Shown here piece by piece: positions 29,290-38,293 of a stretch of DNA of 55,162 nt. The notes beneath the pieces are model-generated. The model ran no database searches and was not told the origin of the DNA. It saw only the letters and a program-made list of their open reading frames with translations. Each line of letters begins with the position of its first letter. Positions within the stretch are counted from its first letter, which is position 1. Source of the stretch: Bacteroidia bacterium (lineage in GTDB: Bacteria > Bacteroidota > Bacteroidia > SpSt-205); the NCBI GenBank assembly GCA_025057135.1, contig JANWXY010000021.1, positions 1 to 55,162 on the forward strand, given 5' to 3'. Both the position numbers and the translations under genes were made by a program.

Positions 29290-29856
29290 CTACATAGGTA
29301 GAATGTATAAGTCCATCAGGGCAAAAAATACACCAGCCGCAGCCCCGCCTAAATGGGCCCAGTGGTTTATGTAGCCTCCCTCTTGGAACCCGCCGTAGAT
29401 GCTATATGCAATATAAAGTAGCGCAAATACCCATGCAGGAAGAGGCAAAAACCACACAATCAAAGTGGTAGTTGGATTGAGCAGAATAAAGCTAAACACT
29501 ACTGCATTCACTACGCCGGAAAGTCCGATACTAATATAGTAGGGATTATTCCGATACCGCAGGTATGTAGCGAGGCCACTGCCTATCAGTCCCATGAGTA
29601 GGAGTAGCAGATACAAACTTTTTCCATAATAAGTCTCCATCAGCCTCCCGAAGGAGTAAAATACAAAGCTATTCAGAGCTAAGTGCATGATGTCTGAATG
29701 GAAAAATACCCCTGTAAAGAGTCGGTGCCATTCCCCTCGGAGGCGCATCAGATATGGAACATGTCCCCACTGTTTCCATATGTATTCCGAGTTTCCGCTC
29801 CAGGCCCAAAGGGACGCTGCTGCACAACCGATAATAATGCTCACAGTAATACCCAT
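29290..29856 (-). CDS. Rhomboid-family intramembrane serine protease
   Basis: FTGVFFHSDIMHLALNSFVFYSFG, catalytic GLSG, HWAHLGGAAAGVFFA; multiple TM segments. Confidence 0.9.
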   Translation of the reverse strand: MGITVSIIIGCAAASLWAWSGNSEYIWKQWGHVPYLMRLRGEWHRLFTGVFFHSDIMHLALNSFVFYSFGRLMETYYGKSLYLLLLLMGLIGSGLATYLRYRNNPYYISIGLSGVVNAVVFSFILLNPTTTLIVWFLPLPAWVFALLYIAYSIYGGFQEGGYINHWAHLGGAAAGVFFALMDLYILPM

Positions 29857-29860
29857 TCCA

Positions 29861-29899
29861 CAAAGGTAACTGCTGAATGCGATGGACTTTCTATTTTCG
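29861..29899. promoter_or_regulatory. Divergent promoters: minus TACCTTTG (29868-29861), plus TATTTTCG (29892-29899)
   Basis: 4 nt before rhomboid ATG 29856; 7 nt before DUF2795 ATG 29907. Confidence 0.7.
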
Positions 29900-29906
29900 C
29901 GGCGAT

Positions 29907-30128
29907 ATGTACTGGACGCTGGAACTTGCTTCTTACTTAGAAGATGCCCCTTGGCCCGCCACCCGAAATGAACTATTGGATTATGCTGAACGCACGGGCG
30001 CTCCGATCGAAGTCATAGAAAACCTTCGCGAACTGCCAGAAGATGATACTATCTACGAGTCCATGGAGGATATATGGCCTGACTATCCTTCCAGAGACGA
30101 GTTTCTCTTTGAAGAAGAGGAGGAGTAG
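29907..30128 (+). CDS. DUF2795-like small acidic protein
   Basis: MYWTLELASYLEDAPWPATRNELLDYAERTGAPIEVIENLRELPEDDTIYESMEDIWPDYPSRDEFLF, a conserved Bacteroidota small protein as I recall. ATG 29907 chosen over 29877. Confidence 0.75.
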   Translation: MYWTLELASYLEDAPWPATRNELLDYAERTGAPIEVIENLRELPEDDTIYESMEDIWPDYPSRDEFLFEEEEE

Positions 30129-30153
30129 GCGAAAAAAATCGTTTATTTGAAAG

Positions 30154-31461
30154 ATGGCACAGATTATCTTCGGGCTCGTACTTGTCGGAGCCATAGCTAT
30201 TTTTGTCTATCATGTTAGGCTTCTTCGGAAGACTATACTTCTGGGGAAAGAGGTAGAGATACCTGGAGCCCCTGCTCAGCGATGGGCGCAGATGTTCAGA
30301 GTCGCTGTATTCCAGCAGAAAATGATGGATAAACCTATTGCTTCTGCTGCCCACTGGGTGATATATGTGGGGTTTCTCGTCATAAACTTGGAGGTTTTGG
30401 AAATCATCTTAGATGGATTGACTGGGGGGCATCGCCTCCTTGCTCCGTATTTAGGGGGGCTGTATGATGTAATGACCGTCTCTGCGGAAGTGTTTCTCGG
30501 ATTGGTATTTGTGGCAGCGGTTGTTTTTCTCTGGCGACGGAATATCGCAAAAGTGCCTCGCTTTCATTCAGCGGAGATGAAAGGCTGGCCCCCTCTGGAT
30601 GCCAATATCATACTATGGACGGAAATCGTGCTGGTGGTAGCCCTCCTTATCATGAATGCTGCCGACCAGCTTCTACAAGCTCGGCATGTAGCCCCTTATG
30701 AAGCAGTGGGCACTTTTCCCTTAAGCCAGTGGCTAATGCCGATATTTTCAAGTCTTTCGGATGAGACCCTCATAATTGTGGAAAGAGCCGCGTGGTGGGT
30801 CCATATTTTGGGGATTTTAGCATTTCTCAACTACATCCCTTTTTCAAAGCACCTCCACATTTTCCTCGCTTTTCCGAATACTTACTATGCTCCCATAGAA
30901 CCAGCAGGTAAGCTAAGCTCCCTCCCCCAAGTAACCGCTGTGGTCAAAGAAGCTCTGGGGATGCCCGTAGAGAATGGCTCTTCCGACGGTGCTCCCCAAA
31001 CTCTGGGAGCTAAAGATGTAACAGACCTGACATGGAAAAACTTATTGGATGCTTATGCCTGTACGGAATGCGGACGCTGCACGGCTGTTTGTCCGGCTAA
31101 TCTTACAGGGAAAAAGCTCTCTCCGAGAAAAATCATGATGGATACCCGCGATCGCTTAGAGGAAATCAAATATGCCCTTCATAAGACTGGCAAATGGGAA
31201 TCAGACGGCAAGTCTCTCCTCGGGGATTATATCACGCCAGAGGAAATCTGGGCTTGCACGACTTGTAATGCTTGTGTGCGAGCTTGCCCTGTGCTGATCA
31301 ATCCCGTGTCTATCATCACTCAGCTTCGTCAATATCTCGTTATGGAAGCCTCGCAAGCGCCAGAGACTATAAATGTGCTTTTTGTCAATATGGAAAATAA
31401 TGGCTCACCATGGGCGTTTCCTTCCGCTGACCGAGCCAAATGGGCTGAAACCCTCGCATAA
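30154..31461 (+). CDS. Membrane-bound (Fe-S)-binding oxidoreductase (HdrE/HdrD-like N-terminal part)
   Basis: Several TM helices then two 4Fe-4S motifs: CTECGRCTAVCPAN and CTTCNACVRACPV. Confidence 0.85.
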   Translation: MAQIIFGLVLVGAIAIFVYHVRLLRKTILLGKEVEIPGAPAQRWAQMFRVAVFQQKMMDKPIASAAHWVIYVGFLVINLEVLEIILDGLTGGHRLLAPYLGGLYDVMTVSAEVFLGLVFVAAVVFLWRRNIAKVPRFHSAEMKGWPPLDANIILWTEIVLVVALLIMNAADQLLQARHVAPYEAVGTFPLSQWLMPIFSSLSDETLIIVERAAWWVHILGILAFLNYIPFSKHLHIFLAFPNTYYAPIEPAGKLSSLPQVTAVVKEALGMPVENGSSDGAPQTLGAKDVTDLTWKNLLDAYACTECGRCTAVCPANLTGKKLSPRKIMMDTRDRLEEIKYALHKTGKWESDGKSLLGDYITPEEIWACTTCNACVRACPVLINPVSIITQLRQYLVMEASQAPETINVLFVNMENNGSPWAFPSADRAKWAETLA

Positions 31462-31463
31462 CT

Positions 31464-32246
31464 ATGGCGGTGCGCACTTTGTCAGTATGGGCAGCTGCCG
31501 GCGAGAAACCTGAAATCCTCTACTGGGTAGGGTGTGCCGCCAGCTTTGACGACAGAGCTCAGAAAATAGCCCGGGCTTTTGCCAAGCTCTTAGATGCAGC
31601 AGGTGTGAAATGGGGAATCTTAGGTACCGAAGAAGCATGTACCGGCGACCCAGCCAAACGAGCCGGTAACGACTTTCTCTTTCAAATGCTTGCGCTTCAA
31701 AATATCCAGGTCCTTCAGACTTATGAGGTCAAAGAAATCGTCGCTACCTGTCCGCACTGCTTCAATACTCTAAAAAATGAGTATCCCCAGCTCGGTGGCA
31801 CCTTCAAGGTGTGGCATCACACGCAGTACCTCAGCCACCTTATCCAGTCGGGGCGATTGAAGCTGCCTGATAATGGCAGCTGGGAGGAGAAAGTGGTTTT
31901 TCATGACCCTTGCTACCTCGGGCGGGGGAATGGCGAGTATGATGCGCCTCGCTTTCTTCTGAAAAAGACAGGTGCTCAGTTAGAGGAGCCTGAGCGTCAT
32001 AAGGATTTTGCTTTGTGCTGCGGAGCTGGTGGCGCTCAAATGTTTAAAGAGCCAGAGCCTGGCCACAAGGATATCAACATAGAGCGTACAGAGGAGCTTC
32101 TTCGGCTGTCTCCTAAACGGATAGCGGTGGGATGTCCTTTTTGTATGACAATGCTTACAGATGGCGTCAAGCATGCGGGCAAACAAACAGAAGTGCGTGT
32201 GCAGGATGTGGCCGAGATTTTGGCGGAGCGGTTAGGGCTCTTGTAG
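31464..32246 (+). CDS. (Fe-S)-binding protein with two CCG-type domains (HdrB/HdrD C-terminal-like)
   Basis: YWVGCAASFDDRAQKIARAFAKLLDAAGV, CPHCFNTLKNEYP, FHDPCYLGRGNGEYDAPR, FALCCGAGGAQMF, VGCPFCMTML; 2 nt after the preceding CDS. Confidence 0.88.
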   Translation: MAVRTLSVWAAAGEKPEILYWVGCAASFDDRAQKIARAFAKLLDAAGVKWGILGTEEACTGDPAKRAGNDFLFQMLALQNIQVLQTYEVKEIVATCPHCFNTLKNEYPQLGGTFKVWHHTQYLSHLIQSGRLKLPDNGSWEEKVVFHDPCYLGRGNGEYDAPRFLLKKTGAQLEEPERHKDFALCCGAGGAQMFKEPEPGHKDINIERTEELLRLSPKRIAVGCPFCMTMLTDGVKHAGKQTEVRVQDVAEILAERLGLL

Positions 32247-32269
32247 GTAGATTCTGTACCTTCGCAGGG

Positions 32270-34708
32270 ATGGAGTTAGCCACCAAATCCTCTACAGCGG
32301 TAGCTGTACGACGCCGTATCAAGAAGGTAGCTGTACTTGGTGCAGGGGTCATGGGCTCGCAAATCGCTCTCCATTTTGCAGGAGCGGGCTTTCCGGTGCT
32401 TCTCATGGATATCGCCCCCAAGGAGCTCACGCCAGAAGAAGCCGCCAAGGGGCTGTCTCTGGACTCTCCCCAAGTGCGCAATAGAATCGTCACCGACCTC
32501 TTTCAGCGCGCACTTAAGCTTTCCCCTTCGCCTGTATTTGATAGCTCTGTCACCGAGCGGGTCAGCCTTGGGAACTTCACCGATGACCTTCCTAAGATAG
32601 CTGAAGCAGACTGGATCATAGAAGTCGTAGTAGAGGACTTGAAAATCAAGCGAACGCTATACGAAGAGGTAGAGAAGTATCGCCGTCCAGGCACTCTAAT
32701 CACGAGTAATACCTCAGGCATACCGATGCGTTTCCTCACTGAGGGACGCTCCGAAGACTTCCGACGCCATTTCGCTGGGACCCACTTCTTCAATCCGCCT
32801 AGGTATTTGCCTCTCTTGGAAATCATTCCAGGGGCAGAGACAGACCCTGAGGTGATTGAGTTTCTCATGGACTTCGGTCAAGTATATCTGGGCAAGCAGA
32901 CTGTCTTATGCAAGGATACCCCCGCTTTCATTGCGAATAGGGTCGGCGTTTTCGCTATTATGCATCTTCTCCATGCGATTAGGCGGTACGGCCTGTCTGT
33001 GGAAGAGATAGATAAACTCACCGGACCTGTAGTCGGTCATCCCAAATCAGCTACCTTCCGCACTGCGGATGTCGTCGGGCTGGATACTTTGGCGAAAGTA
33101 GCCAAAGGGCTGTACGAAAACTGCCCACACGATGAAGCCCGAGACACTTTCCGACTGCCAGATTTCTTAGAAAAAATGTTGGATAGGGGCTTTCTCGGTG
33201 AAAAGACCGGCAAAGGTTTTTATCAAAAGCTCCGCGTCAATGGGGGCAGCGAAATTCAAAGTCTCAACTTAGAGACACTGGAATATCAGCCTCAGAAGAA
33301 AGTTCGCTCTGCCCTGCTGGAACAGCTCAAAAATGAAGAGAACCTTCATAAGCGCCTTCGTCTCATCGCTAAAAGTGAGGAGCCCTATGCCCAGCTTCTC
33401 AAAGAAAATATGGCTGCTCTCTTTGCCTACGTCTCAAACCGCATTCCCGAAATCGCGGATGAGATTTACGCTATTGACGAGGCGGTGCGGGCGGGCTTTG
33501 GTTGGCAACTCGGGCCTTTTGAGAAATGGGATGCTATTGGCATTGAGGAGGGACTATCGGCAATGCAGCGGTATGGCCTCCAGCCGGCGAGCTGGGTACA
33601 GCGCATGTTAGAAAGAGGCTTTACTCGGTTCTATGAAGTGCGGGGCGGACGGCGCTATGCATATAGTCCTCAACAAGAAGACTATGTAGAGGTACCAGGT
33701 CAGGAAAGGTTTATCCTTTTAGACACTCTTCGGCAGGAAAGGGTGATCTGGCGCAATAGTGGCGCCTCGCTTTTTGATTTAGGGGAAGGTGTGCTTTGCT
33801 TGGAGTTTCACACAAAGATGAACACCATCGGCGGAGAAGTTTTAGACGCCATAAATAAAGCGATAGATATTGCTGAACGCAGCTACGACGGCCTCATCAT
33901 TGGAAATCAAGGGGAAAACTTCTCTGCGGGGGCCAACTTGGCTATGATCTTCATGATGGCAGCGGAGCAAGAGTGGGATGAGTTGGACTTTGCCGTGCGG
34001 GCATTTCAGCGTACAGTGATGCGGTTGCGTCATAGTTCTATACCAGTCGTTGTAGCCCCTCATGGGCTCACTCTGGGCGGTGGATGTGAGATGGCGCTCC
34101 ATGCCGATGGTGTGCAAGCTGCGGCTGAGACTTATATTGGGCTTGTAGAGGTTGGGGTAGGACTGATTCCCGCAGGAGCTGGTACTAAGGAAATGGCCGC
34201 TCGCATCGCCGAGCGATACATAGATGGAGATGTAGAAATAAACTACTTCCGCGACATCCTCACTATAATAGCTACCGCCAAGGTCGCCACTTCGGGCTAT
34301 GAAGCTATACGGATGGGCCTGCTTAGACCCCATCAGACGAGGATTACACTCAATAAACAGAAGCTCTTGAGGGATGCAAAAGCCTATGTGCGTCTCTTGG
34401 CAGAGCAGGGATATGTACCGCCTCAGCCTCGCACGCAAATCCGAGTCTTAGGTCGTACAGCTTTAGGCGGGGTAGAAGCCTCTATCTATCAAATGTGGCA
34501 AGCAGGCTACATCACTGAGTATGATCGTCACATCACCTTAAAGCTCGCTTATGTGCTGGCGGGCGGCGATCTTACAGGCACGCAATATGTATCTGAGCAG
34601 TATCTTTTGGATTTGGAGCGAGAGACATTTCTCAGTTTATGTGGGGAGCGGCGCACTCTGGAGCGTATTCAGCACATGCTTCAAACGGGTAAGCCCCTTC
34701 GCAACTGA
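32270..34708 (+). CDS. 3-hydroxyacyl-CoA dehydrogenase / enoyl-CoA hydratase fusion (FadN-type domain order: HAD first, ECH last)
   Basis: KVAVLGAGVMGSQIALHFAGAGFPVLLMDI, NTSGIP, GTHFFNPPRYLPLLEIIPG, then C-terminal ECH SAGANLAMIF...GLTLGGGCEMALHADGVQAAAETYIGLVEVGVGLIPAGAGTKE. ATG 32270 follows TACCTTCG. Confidence 0.92.
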   Translation: MELATKSSTAVAVRRRIKKVAVLGAGVMGSQIALHFAGAGFPVLLMDIAPKELTPEEAAKGLSLDSPQVRNRIVTDLFQRALKLSPSPVFDSSVTERVSLGNFTDDLPKIAEADWIIEVVVEDLKIKRTLYEEVEKYRRPGTLITSNTSGIPMRFLTEGRSEDFRRHFAGTHFFNPPRYLPLLEIIPGAETDPEVIEFLMDFGQVYLGKQTVLCKDTPAFIANRVGVFAIMHLLHAIRRYGLSVEEIDKLTGPVVGHPKSATFRTADVVGLDTLAKVAKGLYENCPHDEARDTFRLPDFLEKMLDRGFLGEKTGKGFYQKLRVNGGSEIQSLNLETLEYQPQKKVRSALLEQLKNEENLHKRLRLIAKSEEPYAQLLKENMAALFAYVSNRIPEIADEIYAIDEAVRAGFGWQLGPFEKWDAIGIEEGLSAMQRYGLQPASWVQRMLERGFTRFYEVRGGRRYAYSPQQEDYVEVPGQERFILLDTLRQERVIWRNSGASLFDLGEGVLCLEFHTKMNTIGGEVLDAINKAIDIAERSYDGLIIGNQGENFSAGANLAMIFMMAAEQEWDELDFAVRAFQRTVMRLRHSSIPVVVAPHGLTLGGGCEMALHADGVQAAAETYIGLVEVGVGLIPAGAGTKEMAARIAERYIDGDVEINYFRDILTIIATAKVATSGYEAIRMGLLRPHQTRITLNKQKLLRDAKAYVRLLAEQGYVPPQPRTQIRVLGRTALGGVEASIYQMWQAGYITEYDRHITLKLAYVLAGGDLTGTQYVSEQYLLDLERETFLSLCGERRTLERIQHMLQTGKPLRN

Positions 34709-34733
34709 GATAGCTATACTCGTAGCGCCTCTT

Positions 34734-35453
34734 ATGGCGCAGACTTTTCAACTGGGGTCGTGTCTCGTGGAGGTGCGCGAGCCTGTTCCATCGCCTCGCC
34801 GCACGCTCATCCTTCTGCCAGGATGGAATTACAGTCGTACCGCCTGGTGTGAAAAATCTACCATCTGCGCAGAAGCTCTAAGGCGGGGCTATCGCCTTTT
34901 ACTCTTGGAGATGGGTAAAAGCATTTACGCCACTCGGGCTTTTCCAGAAACTCGTTCTGATTGGCGGTCGTATCCTACTCTGCGCACCTTGTTAGATACA
35001 GTATTTCCTGAGCTGCGGCGAAGGGCTCTTATGCATCCCAAAAGAACTTTTCTTCTTGGACTTTCCACAGGTGGTCGGGGCGTGGTTCTCATTTTAGCTC
35101 ATACAGGAAATACTTTTACCGCAGGGGCCAGCTTATCTGGTGATTTTGATCCGCATTTGGATAGCCGAGACCCGCTTCTCACGGGGTGGTATGGGCGATA
35201 TAGTCAGCGTTGGGATGAAGTAGATAATCCTATGCGTCTGGCAGAGAAAATAAAGTCTCCCCTATTTTTAGCGCACGGAGTGGCGGATAACATTGTGTCT
35301 TATCAGCATTCCCAGCGCCTGTATCTGCGCCTCAAGGAGGTAAATCCCACTTTGCCCTGTGTGCTTCATTTAGACCCAAGGGGCAAGCATGACTTCGCCT
35401 TTTGGGAAAAGTACGGCAAGCTGGCATTAGACTTCTTTGAGCAATATGACTGA
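34734..35453 (+). CDS. Alpha/beta hydrolase (esterase-like), possibly exported
   Basis: TLILLPGWNYSRTAWC, nucleophile elbow LLGLSTGGRG, LAHGVADNIV, catalytic His in RGKHDF. Start uncertain (reading frame is open upstream). Confidence 0.7.
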   Translation: MAQTFQLGSCLVEVREPVPSPRRTLILLPGWNYSRTAWCEKSTICAEALRRGYRLLLLEMGKSIYATRAFPETRSDWRSYPTLRTLLDTVFPELRRRALMHPKRTFLLGLSTGGRGVVLILAHTGNTFTAGASLSGDFDPHLDSRDPLLTGWYGRYSQRWDEVDNPMRLAEKIKSPLFLAHGVADNIVSYQHSQRLYLRLKEVNPTLPCVLHLDPRGKHDFAFWEKYGKLALDFFEQYD

Positions 35454-35976
35454 AACGAGCTGGGTGTCTCTACTCATAGTTGCCCTGAGTGGGATTTTGA
35501 GTGTAGTTGTGGTCTTGATTTTTTTCTGGAAAAAAGAGTTAGAGGAGCGCCGGAAACTGCTACGACAGCAGGTGCTCCAGGTGACGCTCCCCCTGCGATT
35601 ACAGGCTTTGGAACGGGCAGCTCTCTTTTTAGAACGGAATGACCCTAACAATCTTTTGCCTCGTCTCAATCCTTCCTCTTTTCAGCGCACGGGCGACCTC
35701 ATTCAGATCATTTTCCGATTGGTGCAAGAGGAGTTTCTACATAACTCGGCTTATCAGATTTACACAGGTCCTCAGGTTTGGTATGCTATCCGTTCTGCCA
35801 AGAATACTTTTTTCCAGATACTTCAAACTACGCTCAGTGAGCATCCCCCTCATCAGACCCCGCCACTTCTATGGGTGGAGAAGTTTAAGGAAAAGTGGCG
35901 CTCCCAGACGAGCGATCCCTTTCAAATAGCTCTGGCGTATGTACATCGGGAAATGGAGCGGATGGTGAATGTGTAG
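35437..35976 (+). CDS. Hypothetical membrane-anchored protein
   Basis: N-terminal TM helix (SLLIVALSGILSVVVVLIFFW); overlaps the end of the preceding hydrolase by 17 nt, suggesting translational coupling. Confidence 0.55.
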   Translation: MSNMTETSWVSLLIVALSGILSVVVVLIFFWKKELEERRKLLRQQVLQVTLPLRLQALERAALFLERNDPNNLLPRLNPSSFQRTGDLIQIIFRLVQEEFLHNSAYQIYTGPQVWYAIRSAKNTFFQILQTTLSEHPPHQTPPLLWVEKFKEKWRSQTSDPFQIALAYVHREMERMVNV

Positions 35977-36120
35977 CAGTTTCATTCCTTAGAGCTCGCA
36001 GAATAAAGCTATCCTTTTCACACCTTGAACAAGCACTGGATGGCTCATGTAAGTGAATCTTTCATTCCTAAGCTCAGGTTTTTATAGAGGGGTTTGGCGA
36101 GAAATCAACGATGGCGCGCT

Positions 36121-36819
36121 TTATATCCATTCTTTTAGAGAGCTAAACGAAACCGGCCCCTTCAGCACAAACCCCTCTCCATGACTTGCACCGATGAAGT
36201 GTCCCATCTCCCGAGCTCGCGCTTCCAAATGCGGGAAAAAATCCGCCCGCGTCAGGTAAGTTGGCGGGTCTTTTTCCCCTGACTTGTAGAAAAACTGCGT
36301 TTCATAACAGCGGATGAGCTGCATTTTAGCTTCCCAGTAAGCGCTGATATCCACTACCACAGAGGGCATTATCCACTGATCCTGAATCGCAAAAAATAGG
36401 CGAGCAGGACGGTGAGGTGGGTACTTACTACGAATGCGTCGTAGCCCAGCGAGAAAAGCAGCCCGCTCCACCAACCGTGCGGCGCGTCCGTGGTCTGGAT
36501 GCCGATCTTGTAAGGCGTTGGTGAGAAGGAGCTTGGGGCTATACTGGCGAATCACAGAAATCAGTTCCAATAGTTTTTCTCTGGACGGCTCAAAGAATCC
36601 GTCCTCCCACCCTAAACAAACTCGGGCTAAAGGGCGCAGGAGACGATTAGCTGCTTGAGCTTCCGCATACCGGGTCTCAGGAGTACCCCGACTACCAAGC
36701 TGTCCGGCTGTCAAATCTACCATGACCAGCTGCGCTCCCTCATTTCGCCAGCGCAAAAGGCTACCCCCACAGCTCAATTCCGCATCATCCGGATGCGCCA
36801 TAATCGTCATGACTACCAT
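36121..36819 (-). CDS. bshB1: Bacillithiol biosynthesis deacetylase BshB1 (PIG-L family)
   Basis: IMAHPDDAELSCGG, LTAGQLGSRGTPETRYAEA, NALQDRHPDHGRAARL, DPPTYLTRADFF, ARAREMGHFIGASHGEGF. ATG 36819 is preceded by TAGCTTTG. Confidence 0.87.
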   Translation of the reverse strand: MVVMTIMAHPDDAELSCGGSLLRWRNEGAQLVMVDLTAGQLGSRGTPETRYAEAQAANRLLRPLARVCLGWEDGFFEPSREKLLELISVIRQYSPKLLLTNALQDRHPDHGRAARLVERAAFLAGLRRIRSKYPPHRPARLFFAIQDQWIMPSVVVDISAYWEAKMQLIRCYETQFFYKSGEKDPPTYLTRADFFPHLEARAREMGHFIGASHGEGFVLKGPVSFSSLKEWI

Positions 36820-36825
36820 TTGCCG

Positions 36826-36845
36826 CAAAGCTACTCGTAGATTTG
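36826..36845. promoter_or_regulatory. Divergent promoters: minus TAGCTTTG (36833-36826), plus TAGATTTG (36838-36845)
   Basis: 6 nt before bshB1 ATG 36819; 5 nt before GTG 36851. Confidence 0.65.
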
Positions 36846-36850
36846 TCCCA

Positions 36851-38293
36851 GTGCATCTGCTTATCGGGTTAGGGGTGATTTTTGCGCAGGGTTATTATTT
36901 GGCTCGGAGTTATCAGAGCTTCATCGGGAAGCGTGACCTGCATGAAGTGCCTACATGTCTGGCCTATAGTGAGCGGCATCACCGGATTATCATCGGCGGT
37001 TATGCTTTCTCCTCTAAAAATTCGCTGAGTGACGGCTGGCTCTCCTGTATTACGCCGACTGGTGAAGTAGAGTGGCATATTACCCCAGGGGGCATGGGAC
37101 CTGACCGAATAGAGGATGTGGTCGTCAGAGACTCTATTGTGTTCTTTTGCGGTTACAGCGGTTCTATGCTCTCTCATCCCGAAGAGCTACCTGTGGAGCG
37201 GCGGGCTGATTTTTGGGTGGGGGCTGTGGATGAGCGCACTGGGCAGCTCTTATGGCAGAGGCGCTGGGGAAGCCCTCACATAGATATGGCGCTGACATTA
37301 GCGCTCACACCTTATCGGACGATACTCGTTGGCGGGCTGACATGGTCTGATACCATAATGGGCATGCAAGCGGTGATTTATGTCCTGAACGACCGCACGG
37401 GAGAAATCCTACACACTCTACATTGGGGGCATAGTCCGAGTTTGATTCGGCAGATTCGTCCAATGGGGGATGGGCGAAGTTTTGTATGCATCGGTGAGCA
37501 GGAGCTGCGGCCATTTTTGGCTGAGGTAGATTATTTGGGACAGGTGTACTGGCGAACGGTATTTCAGTTCCATCGTTTTCCCTCCCAGTTACAGGCGGTG
37601 GCTGTACTGAGTGATGGGCGTATTATTATCGGGGGTAAATATGAGCACCGCTGGGGGGTCAGCGCCTTTACCTCCAAAGGTCAAATCATCTGGGAGAGAC
37701 TATGGCCCGAAGACGGACTTGTCGGAAGTCCCTCTGCCATAGTGGAGGGGCACGACGGCACTATTTATGTCCTCGGGACGCAACAAGGGGAAGTTTTGTT
37801 TTCCAGTGAGCAGAAAGGCGGTGAAGATGTCTGGCTCGCTGCCCTTTCTAAAAATGGGAATATACTATGGGAGCGCGGCTTCGGCGGACCTTACGATGAA
37901 CAAGGAGTCGCCTTATTGGCTCTGAGAGATACGATAGTTGCGTTATCAGCGAAAGAAAATCGTTTCTCGGACGCGCCTTTCCATCGTGATGCATGGTTTA
38001 TGGTCTTCAAAGCCGTACCCTGCGACTCTGTCATGATTCAGATTCGGACGGATGTACCCTCGCTCAAAGAAAAAGCGGGGCGTCCGATTCGTTTTTGGAT
38101 AGATTTACCGCCGGTATTTGTACCCGATGGAATAGACTGGGATTTCGGCGATGAAGGCACCGCTCAGGGCAAATTAGTAGAGCATATTTATGCTTCTCCT
38201 GGAAACTACTCCGTACAAGTACGCATACGGCTGAAGTATGGCTGCCCTGAGATTTATCCTCCCCCTATCGGACTGCGGATTACCCGCCCTTAG
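36851..38293 (+). CDS. Exported beta-propeller-like protein with C-terminal PKD-like domain
   Basis: GTG 36851 gives signal peptide (M)HLLIGLGVIFAQ; repeated IIIGGY/ILVGGL/IIIGGKY blades; WDFGDEGTAQGKLVEHIYASPGNYSVQVRI PKD-like. Confidence 0.7.
   Translation: MHLLIGLGVIFAQGYYLARSYQSFIGKRDLHEVPTCLAYSERHHRIIIGGYAFSSKNSLSDGWLSCITPTGEVEWHITPGGMGPDRIEDVVVRDSIVFFCGYSGSMLSHPEELPVERRADFWVGAVDERTGQLLWQRRWGSPHIDMALTLALTPYRTILVGGLTWSDTIMGMQAVIYVLNDRTGEILHTLHWGHSPSLIRQIRPMGDGRSFVCIGEQELRPFLAEVDYLGQVYWRTVFQFHRFPSQLQAVAVLSDGRIIIGGKYEHRWGVSAFTSKGQIIWERLWPEDGLVGSPSAIVEGHDGTIYVLGTQQGEVLFSSEQKGGEDVWLAALSKNGNILWERGFGGPYDEQGVALLALRDTIVALSAKENRFSDAPFHRDAWFMVFKAVPCDSVMIQIRTDVPSLKEKAGRPIRFWIDLPPVFVPDGIDWDFGDEGTAQGKLVEHIYASPGNYSVQVRIRLKYGCPEIYPPPIGLRITRP

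Noticed and set aside
33842-34438. 198-aa antisense ORF inside the FadN-like gene
   Set aside because: The opposite strand encodes conserved ECH motifs (GLTLGGGCEMALHADG); the antisense product has no recognisable motifs and looks like a codon-bias artefact.
36808-36811. CATG palindrome as shared divergent start codons of bshB1 and the propeller gene
   Set aside because: The TAnnTTTG elements and the signal peptide support starts at 36819 (minus) and 36851 (plus) instead.
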